Assembly (NCBI RefSeq): GCF_036321025.1
Contig: NZ_JAZAPB010000001.1
Location: 186,001-250,000 of the forward strand
DNA length: 64,000 bases
Direction of reading: 5' to 3'
From: Alteraurantiacibacter hainanensis
GTDB taxonomy: Bacteria; Pseudomonadota; Alphaproteobacteria; Sphingomonadales; Sphingomonadaceae
The notes below the pieces were generated by a model. It searched no databases. It was given only the letters and a program-made list of their open reading frames with translations, and was not told the origin of the DNA. Of the stretch, positions 44,015 through 51,979 are shown piece by piece (the first letter of the stretch is position 1; the number at the start of each line of letters is the position of its first letter). Both the position numbers and the translations under genes were made by a program.

Positions 44015-45254
44015 CAGCAAGGCCTTTTTCCGAAAGTTGCGCATAGAGCCTGCGATAGGCCTCCACCACCCTGGCTTCGTTGAAACCAGCCCTTACCCGG
44101 CTTCGCCGCATCTCGCGCTCCTTCGCTTCCGCGCTCGCTTCGGTCTGGCGCGCCAGCGCGCTGGAAAAGGCCTGGGCGTCAGCGATGGGCACCACATCGC
44201 CAATCAGCGGCGCATCGATCAATTCGGAAGCAGCACCCGTGTCAAAGGCGACGCAGCGCGTCCCGCAGGCGAGTGCTTCTAGGGTGGTGTTGCCGAACGT
44301 TTCCGCGACGGACGGATTGGCGAACACGTCGGCGGCGGCGTAGACACCGGCCAGCTTTCGGGGGTCGTCCTGCCGCCCCGCCTCGACCCGTGTCATTCCG
44401 GCAATGCCATCTTGACCGGAACCGGTGCCGCCGAAGGTCAGAAGGACTGTTCGCTGCCGCAAGCTGTCGTCCAATTGCGCAAGCGCCTCGCGGAGAATGG
44501 CAAAGCCCTTTCGCGGGTCGGAAGTGCCGCCTTGCGCCCCGAATGCGATGACATGCGCATCCGGCGCGATACCCAGTTCCAGCCGCGCGGCGCGGCGATC
44601 CAGCAGCGGAAAGGCATCGAAGTCGATGGTGTTGGGGATCACCGTAACCGGCCGGTCACGGGTCAACGGGCTTCGCGCCACCTGCTCGGCCGACCAGCGG
44701 CTGAGGCAGACGAGGTGCGCGGGCCAGTCGTTCAGGAGACGGCGCTTGCGCAGGAAGACCAACCGATCCGGGTCGTGGCGCGGGCGATCCGCATAGCCGC
44801 TGGCGAAATCGTCGGTCGCGGGGAAATGCTCGGCACCGCAGGCAATCCAGTGATCGCGACAGGTCCAGACCGAAGGGACATCGGGAACCAGCAGCTCGGC
44901 AAGCGAGGCCGTCTCCGCGCCCATCCAGTGCCATTGGACGATATCGGGCCTGCGTCCGGCGACCGCCCTGCCTATGCCGGTCGGCACGAGACCGAACGAC
45001 CTCATGGTTTCGGGCGCATCGTAAGCGAAACGCGAAGCCAGGTGCCGGGCCATGAAGCGGGCAAGGCGCGCCCGCATGCGGCCCGTGGACGTGCCCACGC
45101 GGCAAACGTCGTCCTCATGCTGCTTGTCGAACAATACCAGCAACTGCGCATCCATGCCGGCCCGCCGCTGCGCGGCGACCAGGCGCCGCGCGCCGATGGC
45201 CGCCCCGCCGGAGGACGTTCCCGCGACATGAAGGATCAACGGCTCGCGGGTCAT
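44004..45254 (-). CDS. family 4 glycosyltransferase (WcaC/WcaL-like)
   Basis: A 416-residue GT-B enzyme. The N-terminal region shows SSGGAAIGARRLVAAQRRAGMDAQLLV and WTCRDHWIACGAEH, a pattern of exopolysaccharide GT4 enzymes. The donor half has GGTSDPRKGF and the E-x7-E motif ETFGNTTLEALACG. It lies 48 bases downstream of the flippase gene and overlaps the next GT2 gene by 11 bases, so the four minus-strand genes form one unit. Confidence 0.87.
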   Translation of the reverse strand: MTREPLILHVAGTSSGGAAIGARRLVAAQRRAGMDAQLLVLFDKQHEDDVCRVGTSTGRMRARLARFMARHLASRFAYDAPETMRSFGLVPTGIGRAVAGRRPDIVQWHWMGAETASLAELLVPDVPSVWTCRDHWIACGAEHFPATDDFASGYADRPRHDPDRLVFLRKRRLLNDWPAHLVCLSRWSAEQVARSPLTRDRPVTVIPNTIDFDAFPLLDRRAARLELGIAPDAHVIAFGAQGGTSDPRKGFAILREALAQLDDSLRQRTVLLTFGGTGSGQDGIAGMTRVEAGRQDDPRKLAGVYAAADVFANPSVAETFGNTTLEALACGTRCVAFDTGAASELIDAPLIGDVVPIADAQAFSSALARQTEASAEAKEREMRRSRVRAGFNEARVVEAYRRLYAQLSEKGLADVG

Positions 45255-45302
45255 GCCGCGCCCCCGCTTGCGAAATCGCTTCCGTGGAGTTCCGCGATCA
45301 TG

Positions 45303-46616
45303 TCATCGCTCCCGCCGGGCCAGCGCATTCCCGGCAACCAGCGAACGTGCGAGTTTAAGCGGGATGCGGACCGGGCTGAGGAGGCTTCGCGTCATGGCAT
45401 TGGCAAGCGGCCGCGTTCCGGGATGGAAATGAAATGCCAGATAGCCCGACGCGGCATAGGAAATCACGGTTGCGAGAGCCGCGCCTTGCAGGCCCATCGC
45501 AGGAATTAGCGCGAGGTTCAGCCCGATGTTGATGGCCGCCCCTGCCCCGTGCGACACGACGGACATGCCATAAATCTCGTGCAGGACTATCCACTTGCTG
45601 GCCATAGTTCGCATTGCGACGAAGATTCCACCCCACACATGCAACACGAGCACGGGGGCGGCTGCGGCGTATTGAGCGCCAAACAGCAGGTCTATTGCCC
45701 AGGGTGCCAGTAAAGTCGTGATCAGGGCCACCACGAGACCCAGTCCGACATTCACGTCCAGCAGCCGGGCCATTCGCGCTGTCATCTTCGATTTCGATCT
45801 TTGCTGCATGCTCACCAGTTCGGGCATGGCGGCCGCGGCGATCATGACGGGCACGAAGAACCACATCTCGGAGAGCCGTGCGGCAACGGCATACTGGCCT
45901 GCCGCCCCGTCACCCAGGATCTGGCCCACCATGACCTGGTCGATCTTGAGGTTGGCCACGGCAAGCACACCCGAAAAGGCGAGAACGAAAGCGGGTTTCG
46001 CAAGGCGCCGGAAGCAGGACGGGTCGACGGAAAGCCGCGTCTTCGCGCAACGCAGCCGCTCGAGCAACACGAACAGCGGCCCGGTAACGGCGATCTCGCC
46101 TGCATAGGCCCAGATCAGTTCGTTCATTCCCAGGCCAAGCGTCACGAGAACGATCTTGAGCGCGGCGAAGACGATGGAAACGGCCCCCGTCGCCAGCGCA
46201 ATCGTGTCGAACTGGCGGTCGGCTTCCAGCCGCAAGGAAAACAGGGCCCCCGCCCGCAACAGTTCGGCTGCCAGCAGGATCGTGACGAACATCTGGGTTT
46301 GAATATCGTCGGGCCGCATGATCCGGATCGCAGCCCAGCCGATCGCGAGCGCAAGCGCCGTGGCCGCAACCCGCATGGTCAGCGCCGTACCCAGAATGGC
46401 GCCGAAATTTTCGGGATTCCTCGCGATCGCCTTGACCACCACGGCGTTCAGACCGAACTCGCTCAACGGCGCGACAAGGCCCACCAATGCAATCGCGAAG
46501 GCCAGCTGTCCGAACACTTCCGGTCCGAAAGACCTGCTGACGACGACCATGGCGGCAAAGGCCGCCACAAGAGCTACCGCCTTGCTGCCGATCAACCAGA
46601 GAGAGCCGCGCACCAT
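45303..46616 (-). CDS. Wzx-like oligosaccharide flippase
   Basis: A 437-residue MOP-superfamily protein with about twelve hydrophobic helices. It begins LWLIGSKAVALVAAFAAMVVVSRSFGPEVFGQLAFAIA, the usual start of O-antigen/exopolysaccharide flippases, followed by LSEFGLNAVVVKAIARNPE. It would move lipid-linked oligosaccharide across the inner membrane for the product of the nearby glycosyltransferases. No Wzy polymerase or chain-length regulator is in the window. Confidence 0.85.
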   Translation of the reverse strand: MVRGSLWLIGSKAVALVAAFAAMVVVSRSFGPEVFGQLAFAIALVGLVAPLSEFGLNAVVVKAIARNPENFGAILGTALTMRVAATALALAIGWAAIRIMRPDDIQTQMFVTILLAAELLRAGALFSLRLEADRQFDTIALATGAVSIVFAALKIVLVTLGLGMNELIWAYAGEIAVTGPLFVLLERLRCAKTRLSVDPSCFRRLAKPAFVLAFSGVLAVANLKIDQVMVGQILGDGAAGQYAVAARLSEMWFFVPVMIAAAAMPELVSMQQRSKSKMTARMARLLDVNVGLGLVVALITTLLAPWAIDLLFGAQYAAAAPVLVLHVWGGIFVAMRTMASKWIVLHEIYGMSVVSHGAGAAINIGLNLALIPAMGLQGAALATVISYAASGYLAFHFHPGTRPLANAMTRSLLSPVRIPLKLARSLVAGNALARRER

Positions 46617-46794
46617 GGCGCTTATGCCGCCTCGTGGCTGCGGAACGCCCGCGGCAGGTTCGCCGCACGACGGAGACAGGCCGGTGCAGGCCGCAATGCA
46701 GATGCTTCCTGTCGTGCCTTACGTATGATCCGCCGGATCATTGCCATCTGTCCCCTGGTGTCTCGCAAACAGTCAGGGAATCCTTTGTGCTACT

Positions 46795-46802
46795 ATGGTT
46801 AA
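46795..46802 (-). promoter_or_regulatory. CtrA half-site TTAACCAT (1)
   Basis: ATGGTTAA on the plus strand reads TTAACCAT on the minus strand, the CtrA half-site known from Caulobacter. It lies about 200 bases before cpaF and 180 before the flippase start. It is short, so chance is possible; its partner at 46908 strengthens it. Confidence 0.4.
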
Positions 46803-46907
46803 CATTTCGGAAAAGACCCGCTCTCCGCACACCGGGCCACCAATGCCCTGCCGCGACAGGCGGGAGGTGATTTGCAGCCATGCCAATCGGCCACGCTTTC
46901 CGAATTG

Positions 46908-46915
46908 TTAACCAT
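46908..46915 (+). promoter_or_regulatory. CtrA half-site TTAACCAT (2)
   Basis: A second exact TTAACCAT in opposite orientation, 85 bases before the cpaF start. Flp/Tad pilus genes are CtrA targets in Caulobacter and relatives, so a pair of half-sites here is consistent with cell-cycle control. Confidence 0.45.
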
Positions 46916-47000
46916 TCCTGCCTAGTGCTGCGTGCTGGTTACGGCGGCCTGGCTGTCGGATTTCGAATTGATGGTTGTGACCTCAGGGGGATAGCAGACG

Positions 47001-48530
47001 ATGAGCGCATTCGGACGCAAGAACGGCGCAGGTGGCATGTCCAAGGGCGCACGTCCGAGCTTCGGCGTGGCCAAGCCCATGCGCGGCGGTAGCCCCGGGC
47101 AGAAGTCGTCGTCCGATGACAAGAGCGACGGCTCCGGCGGCGAGCAGTTCCCCCCCGTCCCCGCAGAGGGTGAGCCGGTAAAAGCCGGAGCGCCCAGGGG
47201 CGACGCGATGAGCCGCCTGGCGGATCGATCCAACGCCGTTCACGACAATACGAGCGAACTGGGCGGATTCGAGGCCAGCGTTCACAAGATCAAGGAACAG
47301 GTGCTGCCGCGCCTGCTGGAACGCGTCGATCCCGAGGCCGCGGCGACGCTGACCAAGGAAGAGCTTTCCGAGGAATTCCGCCCGATCATCATGGAAGTGC
47401 TGGCCGAGCTGAAGGTCACGCTGAACCGGCGCGAGCAGTTCGCGCTGGAAAAGGTGCTGATCGACGAACTGCTCGGCTTCGGCCCGCTGGAAGAGCTGCT
47501 GGGCGACCCCGACGTGTCCGACATCATGGTGAACGGGCCGGACCAGACCTACATCGAAAAGGGCGGCAAGCTGGTGCTTGCCCCGATCAAGTTCCGCGAC
47601 GAGCAGCACCTGTTCCAGATCGCCCAGCGCATCGTGAACCAGGTCGGCCGCCGCGTCGACCAGACGACGCCGCTGGCCGACGCCCGTCTCAAGGACGGAT
47701 CCCGTGTGAACGTGATCGTGCCGCCGCTGTCGCTGCGCGGCACCGCGATCTCCATTCGTAAGTTCTCCGAGAAGCCGATCACCATCGACATGCTCAAGAA
47801 CTTCGGCTCGATGAACGACAAGATGGCGACCGCGCTGAAGATTGCCGGCGCGTGCCGCATGAACATCGTCATCTCGGGCGGTACGGGTTCGGGCAAGACG
47901 ACCATGCTCAACGCCCTGTCGAAGATGATCGACCCGGGCGAACGCGTGCTGACCATCGAGGACGCGGCCGAACTCCGCCTGCAGCAGCCCCACTGGCTGC
48001 CGCTGGAAACCCGCCCGCCGAACCTTGAAGGCCAGGGTGCCATCACCATCGGCGACCTCGTGAAGAACGCCCTGCGTATGCGCCCTGACCGCATCATCCT
48101 GGGCGAAATTCGTGGCGCGGAATGTTTCGACCTTCTCGCCGCCATGAACACCGGCCACGATGGCTCCATGTGTACGCTCCACGCCAACTCGCCGCGCGAG
48201 TGCCTGGGCCGTATGGAAAACATGATCCTGATGGGCGACATCAAGATCCCCAAGGAAGCCATCAGCCGCCAGATCGCCGAATCGGTCGACCTGATCGTGC
48301 AGGTGAAGCGCCTTCGCGACGGTTCGCGCCGCACCACCAACGTCACCGAGGTGATCGGAATGGAAGGCGACGTGATCGTGACGCAGGAGCTGTTCGGGTT
48401 CGAGTACCTGGACGAAGGCGAGGACGGCAAGATCCTGGGCGAGTTCCGCTCTTCCGGTCTGCGCCCCTACACCCTGGAAAAGGCCCGCCAGTTCGGGTTC
48501 GACCAGGCGTACCTGGAGGCCTGTCTCTAA
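47001..48530 (+). CDS. cpaF: CpaF/TadA-type Flp pilus assembly ATPase
   Basis: A 509-residue secretion ATPase. The first 90 residues are Gly/Ser/Pro-rich and disordered; then come the N-terminal all-alpha region and the ATPase core with Walker A SGGTGSGKTTML, the Asp box TIEDAAELRL, Walker B RPDRIILGEIRGAE and the His box TGHDGSMCTLHAN. It powers Flp (Tad) pilus assembly at the inner membrane. Other tad/cpa genes are not adjacent, which is unusual. Confidence 0.93.
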   Translation: MSAFGRKNGAGGMSKGARPSFGVAKPMRGGSPGQKSSSDDKSDGSGGEQFPPVPAEGEPVKAGAPRGDAMSRLADRSNAVHDNTSELGGFEASVHKIKEQVLPRLLERVDPEAAATLTKEELSEEFRPIIMEVLAELKVTLNRREQFALEKVLIDELLGFGPLEELLGDPDVSDIMVNGPDQTYIEKGGKLVLAPIKFRDEQHLFQIAQRIVNQVGRRVDQTTPLADARLKDGSRVNVIVPPLSLRGTAISIRKFSEKPITIDMLKNFGSMNDKMATALKIAGACRMNIVISGGTGSGKTTMLNALSKMIDPGERVLTIEDAAELRLQQPHWLPLETRPPNLEGQGAITIGDLVKNALRMRPDRIILGEIRGAECFDLLAAMNTGHDGSMCTLHANSPRECLGRMENMILMGDIKIPKEAISRQIAESVDLIVQVKRLRDGSRRTTNVTEVIGMEGDVIVTQELFGFEYLDEGEDGKILGEFRSSGLRPYTLEKARQFGFDQAYLEACL

Positions 48531-48760
48531 CCCCCGGCCAGCCAGCCCACGGCGGCAAAGCTCATCAGGGCGAGCCCCAGGAAACCGGAAAGTGCGCCGA
48601 TATCGCGCCACGGCATCAGGCCGACGTCGTCCACGTCCCTGCGCTTCGCGCGGCGGCGATCGCCCCACACGGACAGCAGGGAAACGAGCAGGAATGCTCC
48701 GCCCCACAGGCCGTACAAGGTGGCGTCGCTGGCAAATCTGATCCACTGGGGCAGGTGCAT
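48527..48760 (-). CDS. small two-helix membrane protein
   Basis: A 77-residue protein with two membrane helices (about residues 11-31 and 54-75) joined by a basic loop, WGDRRRAKRRDVDD. I do not recognise a family. ATG 48760 follows from the hydrophobic pattern; the longer upstream frame is antisense to the transporter gene. The stop overlaps that of cpaF by 4 bases on the opposite strand. Confidence 0.6.
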   Translation of the reverse strand: MHLPQWIRFASDATLYGLWGGAFLLVSLLSVWGDRRRAKRRDVDDVGLMPWRDIGALSGFLGLALMSFAAVGWLAGG

Positions 48761-48835
48761 GGCGCCGGGTATATGGGCGCCGCCCCTCCTGCGAACAACG
48801 CTTGATCGAACCGGTCGCGCGCCTATGGCCGCACG

Positions 48836-49762
48836 ATGACCAGCGCTCCCCTGGACAGTTCGAGCGACCGCCCCCTGCTGGCGCTGCTGATGCGGCTTGC
48901 AGGGATCGCCGGGTTTGCAATGATGGCGGCCTTCATCAAGATGGCTGCGGACACCGGCATCCACATCGCAGAGCTGCTGTTCTGGCGTCAGCTGGTCTCG
49001 CTTCCCATCCTCCTCGCCTGGGCCTTGCTGGCCGGCGGCCTGGGTCAACTCGCGACGAGCAGGCCGGGGGCCCACGGCGTTCGCGCCGCATACGGCGTCG
49101 TCGGCATGGTGCTCAATTTCGGCGGCGTGATCCTGCTTCCGCTGGCCGAAGCGACGACGCTCAGCTTCACCGCGCCCATGTTCGCGGTGCTGCTGTCCAT
49201 CGTGCTGCTGAAGGAGAGCGTGGGCATCTGGCGCTGGTCCGCCGTGGCAGCAGGCTTTGCCGGCATCGTCATCATCGCCCAGCCCGGCGGCGGGAACATT
49301 CCGCTGTTCGGTGCCGCAGTGGCGCTGGGCGGGGCGTTCATGATTGCCCTGATCGCCATCCAGATCCGCGACCTTTCACGCACCGAGACGCCGCTGGTGA
49401 TCGTGTTCTGGTTCAGCGTGGCATCCGTCATCGTCACCCTGCCCTTCATGCTGTGGGTGCACGAGCCGCTGTCGGGCGACCAGTGGTGGCTTCTGATCGG
49501 CATCGGGCTGGCGGGAACCTGGGGACAGGTGCTGGTGACCATGGCCATTCGCTTCGGCAAGGTCTCCAGCGTGATCGTGATGGACTATTCCAGCATCGTG
49601 TGGGCCACGCTCTACGGCTGGCTGTTCTTCGCCACTCTTCCCGCGGTGTCGACCTGGATCGGCGCGCCCCTGGTCGTGCTGGCGGGGCTGATCATCAGCT
49701 GGCGCGAACACTACCTCGCCAGGCGGGCCTTCGTGGACCAGAGGCAGGCCACCGGAACCTGA
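48836..49762 (+). CDS. EamA/DMT family transporter
   Basis: A 308-residue membrane protein with about ten helices in two EamA repeats; PLAEATTLSFTAPMFAVLLSIVLLKE and the end VVLAGLIISWREH are typical. It is related in plan to the transporter at 37637-38542 but not closely similar by eye. The substrate is unknown. Confidence 0.82.
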   Translation: MTSAPLDSSSDRPLLALLMRLAGIAGFAMMAAFIKMAADTGIHIAELLFWRQLVSLPILLAWALLAGGLGQLATSRPGAHGVRAAYGVVGMVLNFGGVILLPLAEATTLSFTAPMFAVLLSIVLLKESVGIWRWSAVAAGFAGIVIIAQPGGGNIPLFGAAVALGGAFMIALIAIQIRDLSRTETPLVIVFWFSVASVIVTLPFMLWVHEPLSGDQWWLLIGIGLAGTWGQVLVTMAIRFGKVSSVIVMDYSSIVWATLYGWLFFATLPAVSTWIGAPLVVLAGLIISWREHYLARRAFVDQRQATGT

Positions 49763-49828
49763 ATGCTGGCAGTCGGTTATACAATGCAGTGGCCTGTCCC
49801 AGCAGGAACAGCAGAAGGAAACAAACAT

Positions 49829-49957
49829 ATGACCCGCAAGATCATTCTGGCCGTCACTGCCAGTGTGATGGCCCTCACAGCCACCGCCTGCAACACGGTT
49901 CGCGGCGTTGGCGAGGACCTTGAATCGGTCGCTAACGAGGTCGACGAAGAAACTTGA
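49829..49957 (+). CDS. entericidin-like lipoprotein (1)
   Basis: A 42-residue lipoprotein of the entericidin A/B (EcnAB) family: signal MTRKIILAVTASVMALTATA, lipobox Cys21, then NTVRGVGEDLESVANEVDEE. Mature entericidins are about 20-residue amphipathic lipopeptides with supposed antidote/toxin roles in stationary phase. AGAAGGAAA precedes the ATG. A second copy follows 41 bases after the stop. Confidence 0.85.
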   Translation: MTRKIILAVTASVMALTATACNTVRGVGEDLESVANEVDEET

Positions 49958-49998
49958 TCAGAGTCGCTTCGCGTCGACAGCAATAGGAGACGCCCCCA

Positions 49999-50124
49999 AT
50001 GCGCAAGATGATTACCGCCGTAACCGCCGCCGTATTCGCCCTTTCGGCCGCCGCCTGCAACACCATCGAAGGTGCTGGCGAAGACGTCGAATCCGTCGCC
50101 GACGAGGTTGACGAAGAAATCTGA
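49999..50124 (+). CDS. entericidin-like lipoprotein (2)
   Basis: A 41-residue tandem paralogue of the preceding gene: MRKMITAVTAAVFALSAAA, lipobox Cys20, then NTIEGAGEDVESVADEVDEE. AGGAGA lies 9 bases before the ATG. The two mature peptides differ at only a few positions, so this is a local duplication that kept the C-N-T-x-x-G-x-GED core. Confidence 0.85.
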   Translation: MRKMITAVTAAVFALSAAACNTIEGAGEDVESVADEVDEEI

Positions 50125-50151
50125 CAGCCATGACCTCTTCAGGGTCGCAGG

Positions 50152-50179
50152 GTGCCCGTCGGTCCATGCCGGCGGGCAC
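50152..50179. terminator. hairpin terminator after entericidin genes
   Basis: GTGCCCGTCGG (50152-50162) pairs with CCGGCGGGCAC (50169-50179): an 11-bp stem with one T-G wobble and a 6-base loop. It is followed by TCCTGTGT rather than a T run. It sits between the entericidin genes and the convergent DUF938 gene and could serve both strands. Confidence 0.6.
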
Positions 50180-50186
50180 TCCTGTG

Positions 50187-50780
50187 TCAGGCGTAGACCA
50201 GGACCAGATTGTTGGCCGGCATCTCCACTCGGCGCACGCGCTGCATTCCGTTAAGGATGGCCAGCTCGTCTAGATCGCGCCCGTTGCGCAGTCCCCACTC
50301 GGGATTGCGCGCTTTCAGGCTGGCATCGAAATCGCGGTTCGATGCGACCGTTTCCACGCAATCTTCAAGGAACGGGCCGTAGATTATCAACGGCCCTCCG
50401 TCCTTCAGCAAGGACTCGGCGTGCTCGAATAGTCCGACCGTCGCCGCCCAGGGGCTGATGTGTGTCATGTTGACGCACAGGATCGCGTCCGCGCTCTCGA
50501 CAGGCCAATCGGGTGCCGAGGCGTCGAGCTGCAGCGGCGGCAGCAGGTTCGCCCCTCCTTCCTCCGCGCGCCAGGCGGCTATCGAGGCCAGCGCATCGGG
50601 ATCGGGATCGGTCGGCTGCCATTGCCACTGCGGAAAAGCGCGAGACAGGTAGACGGCGTGCTCCCCCGTTCCTGCGGCGATCTCCAGCAAGAGACCGCCG
50701 GCTTCGGGAAGCTCCCGCTCCAGCACCTCCCTGATGGGCTCACGATTGCGCTGTGTGGCCGGGGCGTGGTTCTTGCTCAT
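50187..50780 (-). CDS. DUF938 SAM-dependent methyltransferase
   Basis: A 197-residue protein of DUF938: APATQRNREPIREVLERELP, the SAM loop LLEIAAGTGEHAVYLSRAFP, WQPTDPDP, and NMTHISPWAATVGLF. The substrate is unknown. ATG 50780 overlaps the stop of the ABA4-like gene (ATGA), so the two are coupled. Confidence 0.85.
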   Translation of the reverse strand: MSKNHAPATQRNREPIREVLERELPEAGGLLLEIAAGTGEHAVYLSRAFPQWQWQPTDPDPDALASIAAWRAEEGGANLLPPLQLDASAPDWPVESADAILCVNMTHISPWAATVGLFEHAESLLKDGGPLIIYGPFLEDCVETVASNRDFDASLKARNPEWGLRNGRDLDELAILNGMQRVRRVEMPANNLVLVYA

Positions 50781-51235
50781 CCCCCGATCCTCGCGCCCTT
50801 GCGCGCCCTTCCCTCGCGGATGAAAAGCCACAGCAGCAATCCCGCAGGGCCCGCGACGAACGTCAGCAGCAGCACGGGACCCTGCAACCATCGGGAGAAG
50901 CCCTTCTGGTCGGCATCCTTGGCGATCCAGAGTCCGGCGAACAGGTCCAACGCGAGATAGTGAATCCAGCCCACCGTCACTCCGCCATCGGACATGAAGA
51001 TGCCGCGAACCCCCTCGATGCTCTGGAAGGAAGCCTGCCCGCCGCCTCCGACAGGGTCGGCGTCCACCGTCCCGCTGATCACCAGCACCAGCAGCACCGC
51101 ATAGGCCAGGCACAAGAGGCCGATGCCGGCATAGAAGATCGCACTTTGCACGAATGCGCCGCGCGGTGCGAATATCAGCGCGGCCCAGCACACCATCGCC
51201 CAGATATTGGCCACGCCGAAGACACTATCCCACAC
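50777..51235 (-). CDS. ABA4-like integral membrane protein
   Basis: A 152-residue protein with four membrane helices. The segment GWIHYLALDLFAGLWIAKDA and the end GPAGLLLWLFIREGRA match the ABA4-like family (DUF4281), named for the plant protein needed for neoxanthin formation. In bacteria the family's role is open; carotenoid modification is a guess that fits pigmented erythrobacters. It is coupled to the DUF938 gene. Confidence 0.75.
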   Translation of the reverse strand: MWDSVFGVANIWAMVCWAALIFAPRGAFVQSAIFYAGIGLLCLAYAVLLVLVISGTVDADPVGGGGQASFQSIEGVRGIFMSDGGVTVGWIHYLALDLFAGLWIAKDADQKGFSRWLQGPVLLLTFVAGPAGLLLWLFIREGRARKGARIGG

Positions 51236-51265
51236 GTCGTTTCCCCTTTTGCTGCCGCGCCCCGG

Positions 51266-51979
51266 CTATTCGTTTTCTTCCGCCTCCATGGCAGCAAGGT
51301 TCCGCCGGAATTCCCGCGTGGTGCGCATCAGCGATTCGTGTTCGTGCACGAACTGCCCCCGCGCCTTGGCACAGGCCAAGGCCAACGCCGCGTCGGCAAG
51401 GTCGGTCGCCTTGATCGAACGATATTTCTCTTTCCCTCCCTGCAGGAAGAGATTGCCCAGCGGGGCGACCATCTGGCCCAGCGATTCCAGCGGACGCACG
51501 TCGTTCTGCCGCTTCCCGCGCAGCAGGCCGGGGCGCAGGATATCGAGGCGGTGAAGCTTCAGGGCCCTCAGGTCCTTTTCGGTTTCGCCTTTCACGCGGA
51601 GGTACGAATTGCGCGAGAACGGGTCCGCCCCGACCGAGGATATGTAGACGAAGTTCTTGATCGATGCCGATTTGGCCGCCTTGCCCACTTCCAGCACCAG
51701 GTCGTGATCGACCTCGCGAAAGGCGCTGTCGCTGCCCGCTTTCCTGTGCGTGGTACCCAGGGCGCAGATCACGGCGTCAGGCTCGAGCTGGGCGATGATG
51801 TCGGGCCAGTCCTCGCTCTCGGCCAGCACCAGTTCCATCCGCGTGCCTTTGGGGAAGGCAATCTCGCGGCGGGCGACACCCTGCAGGATGATGTCGTGCA
51901 GGTCTGGCGAGCGCTCGATGATCGTGCGGCCGATAAGTCCGGTCGCGCCGACCAGCAGGATGCGTCGTGCCTCAGACAT
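51266..51979 (-). CDS. NAD(P)-binding atypical SDR (HTATIP2-like)
   Basis: A 237-residue protein. The Rossmann loop is LLVGATGLIGRTI; further motifs are AVICALGTTHRKAGS, NFVYISSVGADP and SYLRVKGETEKDL, where Tyr and Lys take the active site places. This is the NAD(P)H-binding, HTATIP2/YwnB-like group with unknown substrates. ATG 51979 overlaps the stop of the dGTPase gene by 8 bases. Confidence 0.8.
   Translation of the reverse strand: MSEARRILLVGATGLIGRTIIERSPDLHDIILQGVARREIAFPKGTRMELVLAESEDWPDIIAQLEPDAVICALGTTHRKAGSDSAFREVDHDLVLEVGKAAKSASIKNFVYISSVGADPFSRNSYLRVKGETEKDLRALKLHRLDILRPGLLRGKRQNDVRPLESLGQMVAPLGNLFLQGGKEKYRSIKATDLADAALALACAKARGQFVHEHESLMRTTREFRRNLAAMEAEENE

Larger units (their letters stand above)
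46617..47000. other. 384-bp gap between flippase and cpaF
   Basis: No credible gene is seen. The stretch is more AT-rich than its surroundings in two patches around 46775-46810 and 46895-46925, each containing GTTAAC within a TTAACCAT half-site. The ribosome site for cpaF is weak (CAGGGGGATAG at 46984-46994). Promoters for both divergent genes should lie here. Confidence 0.6.

Noticed and set aside
46983..48920. 645-residue open frame on the minus strand
   Set aside because: Antisense to cpaF; no domain pattern.
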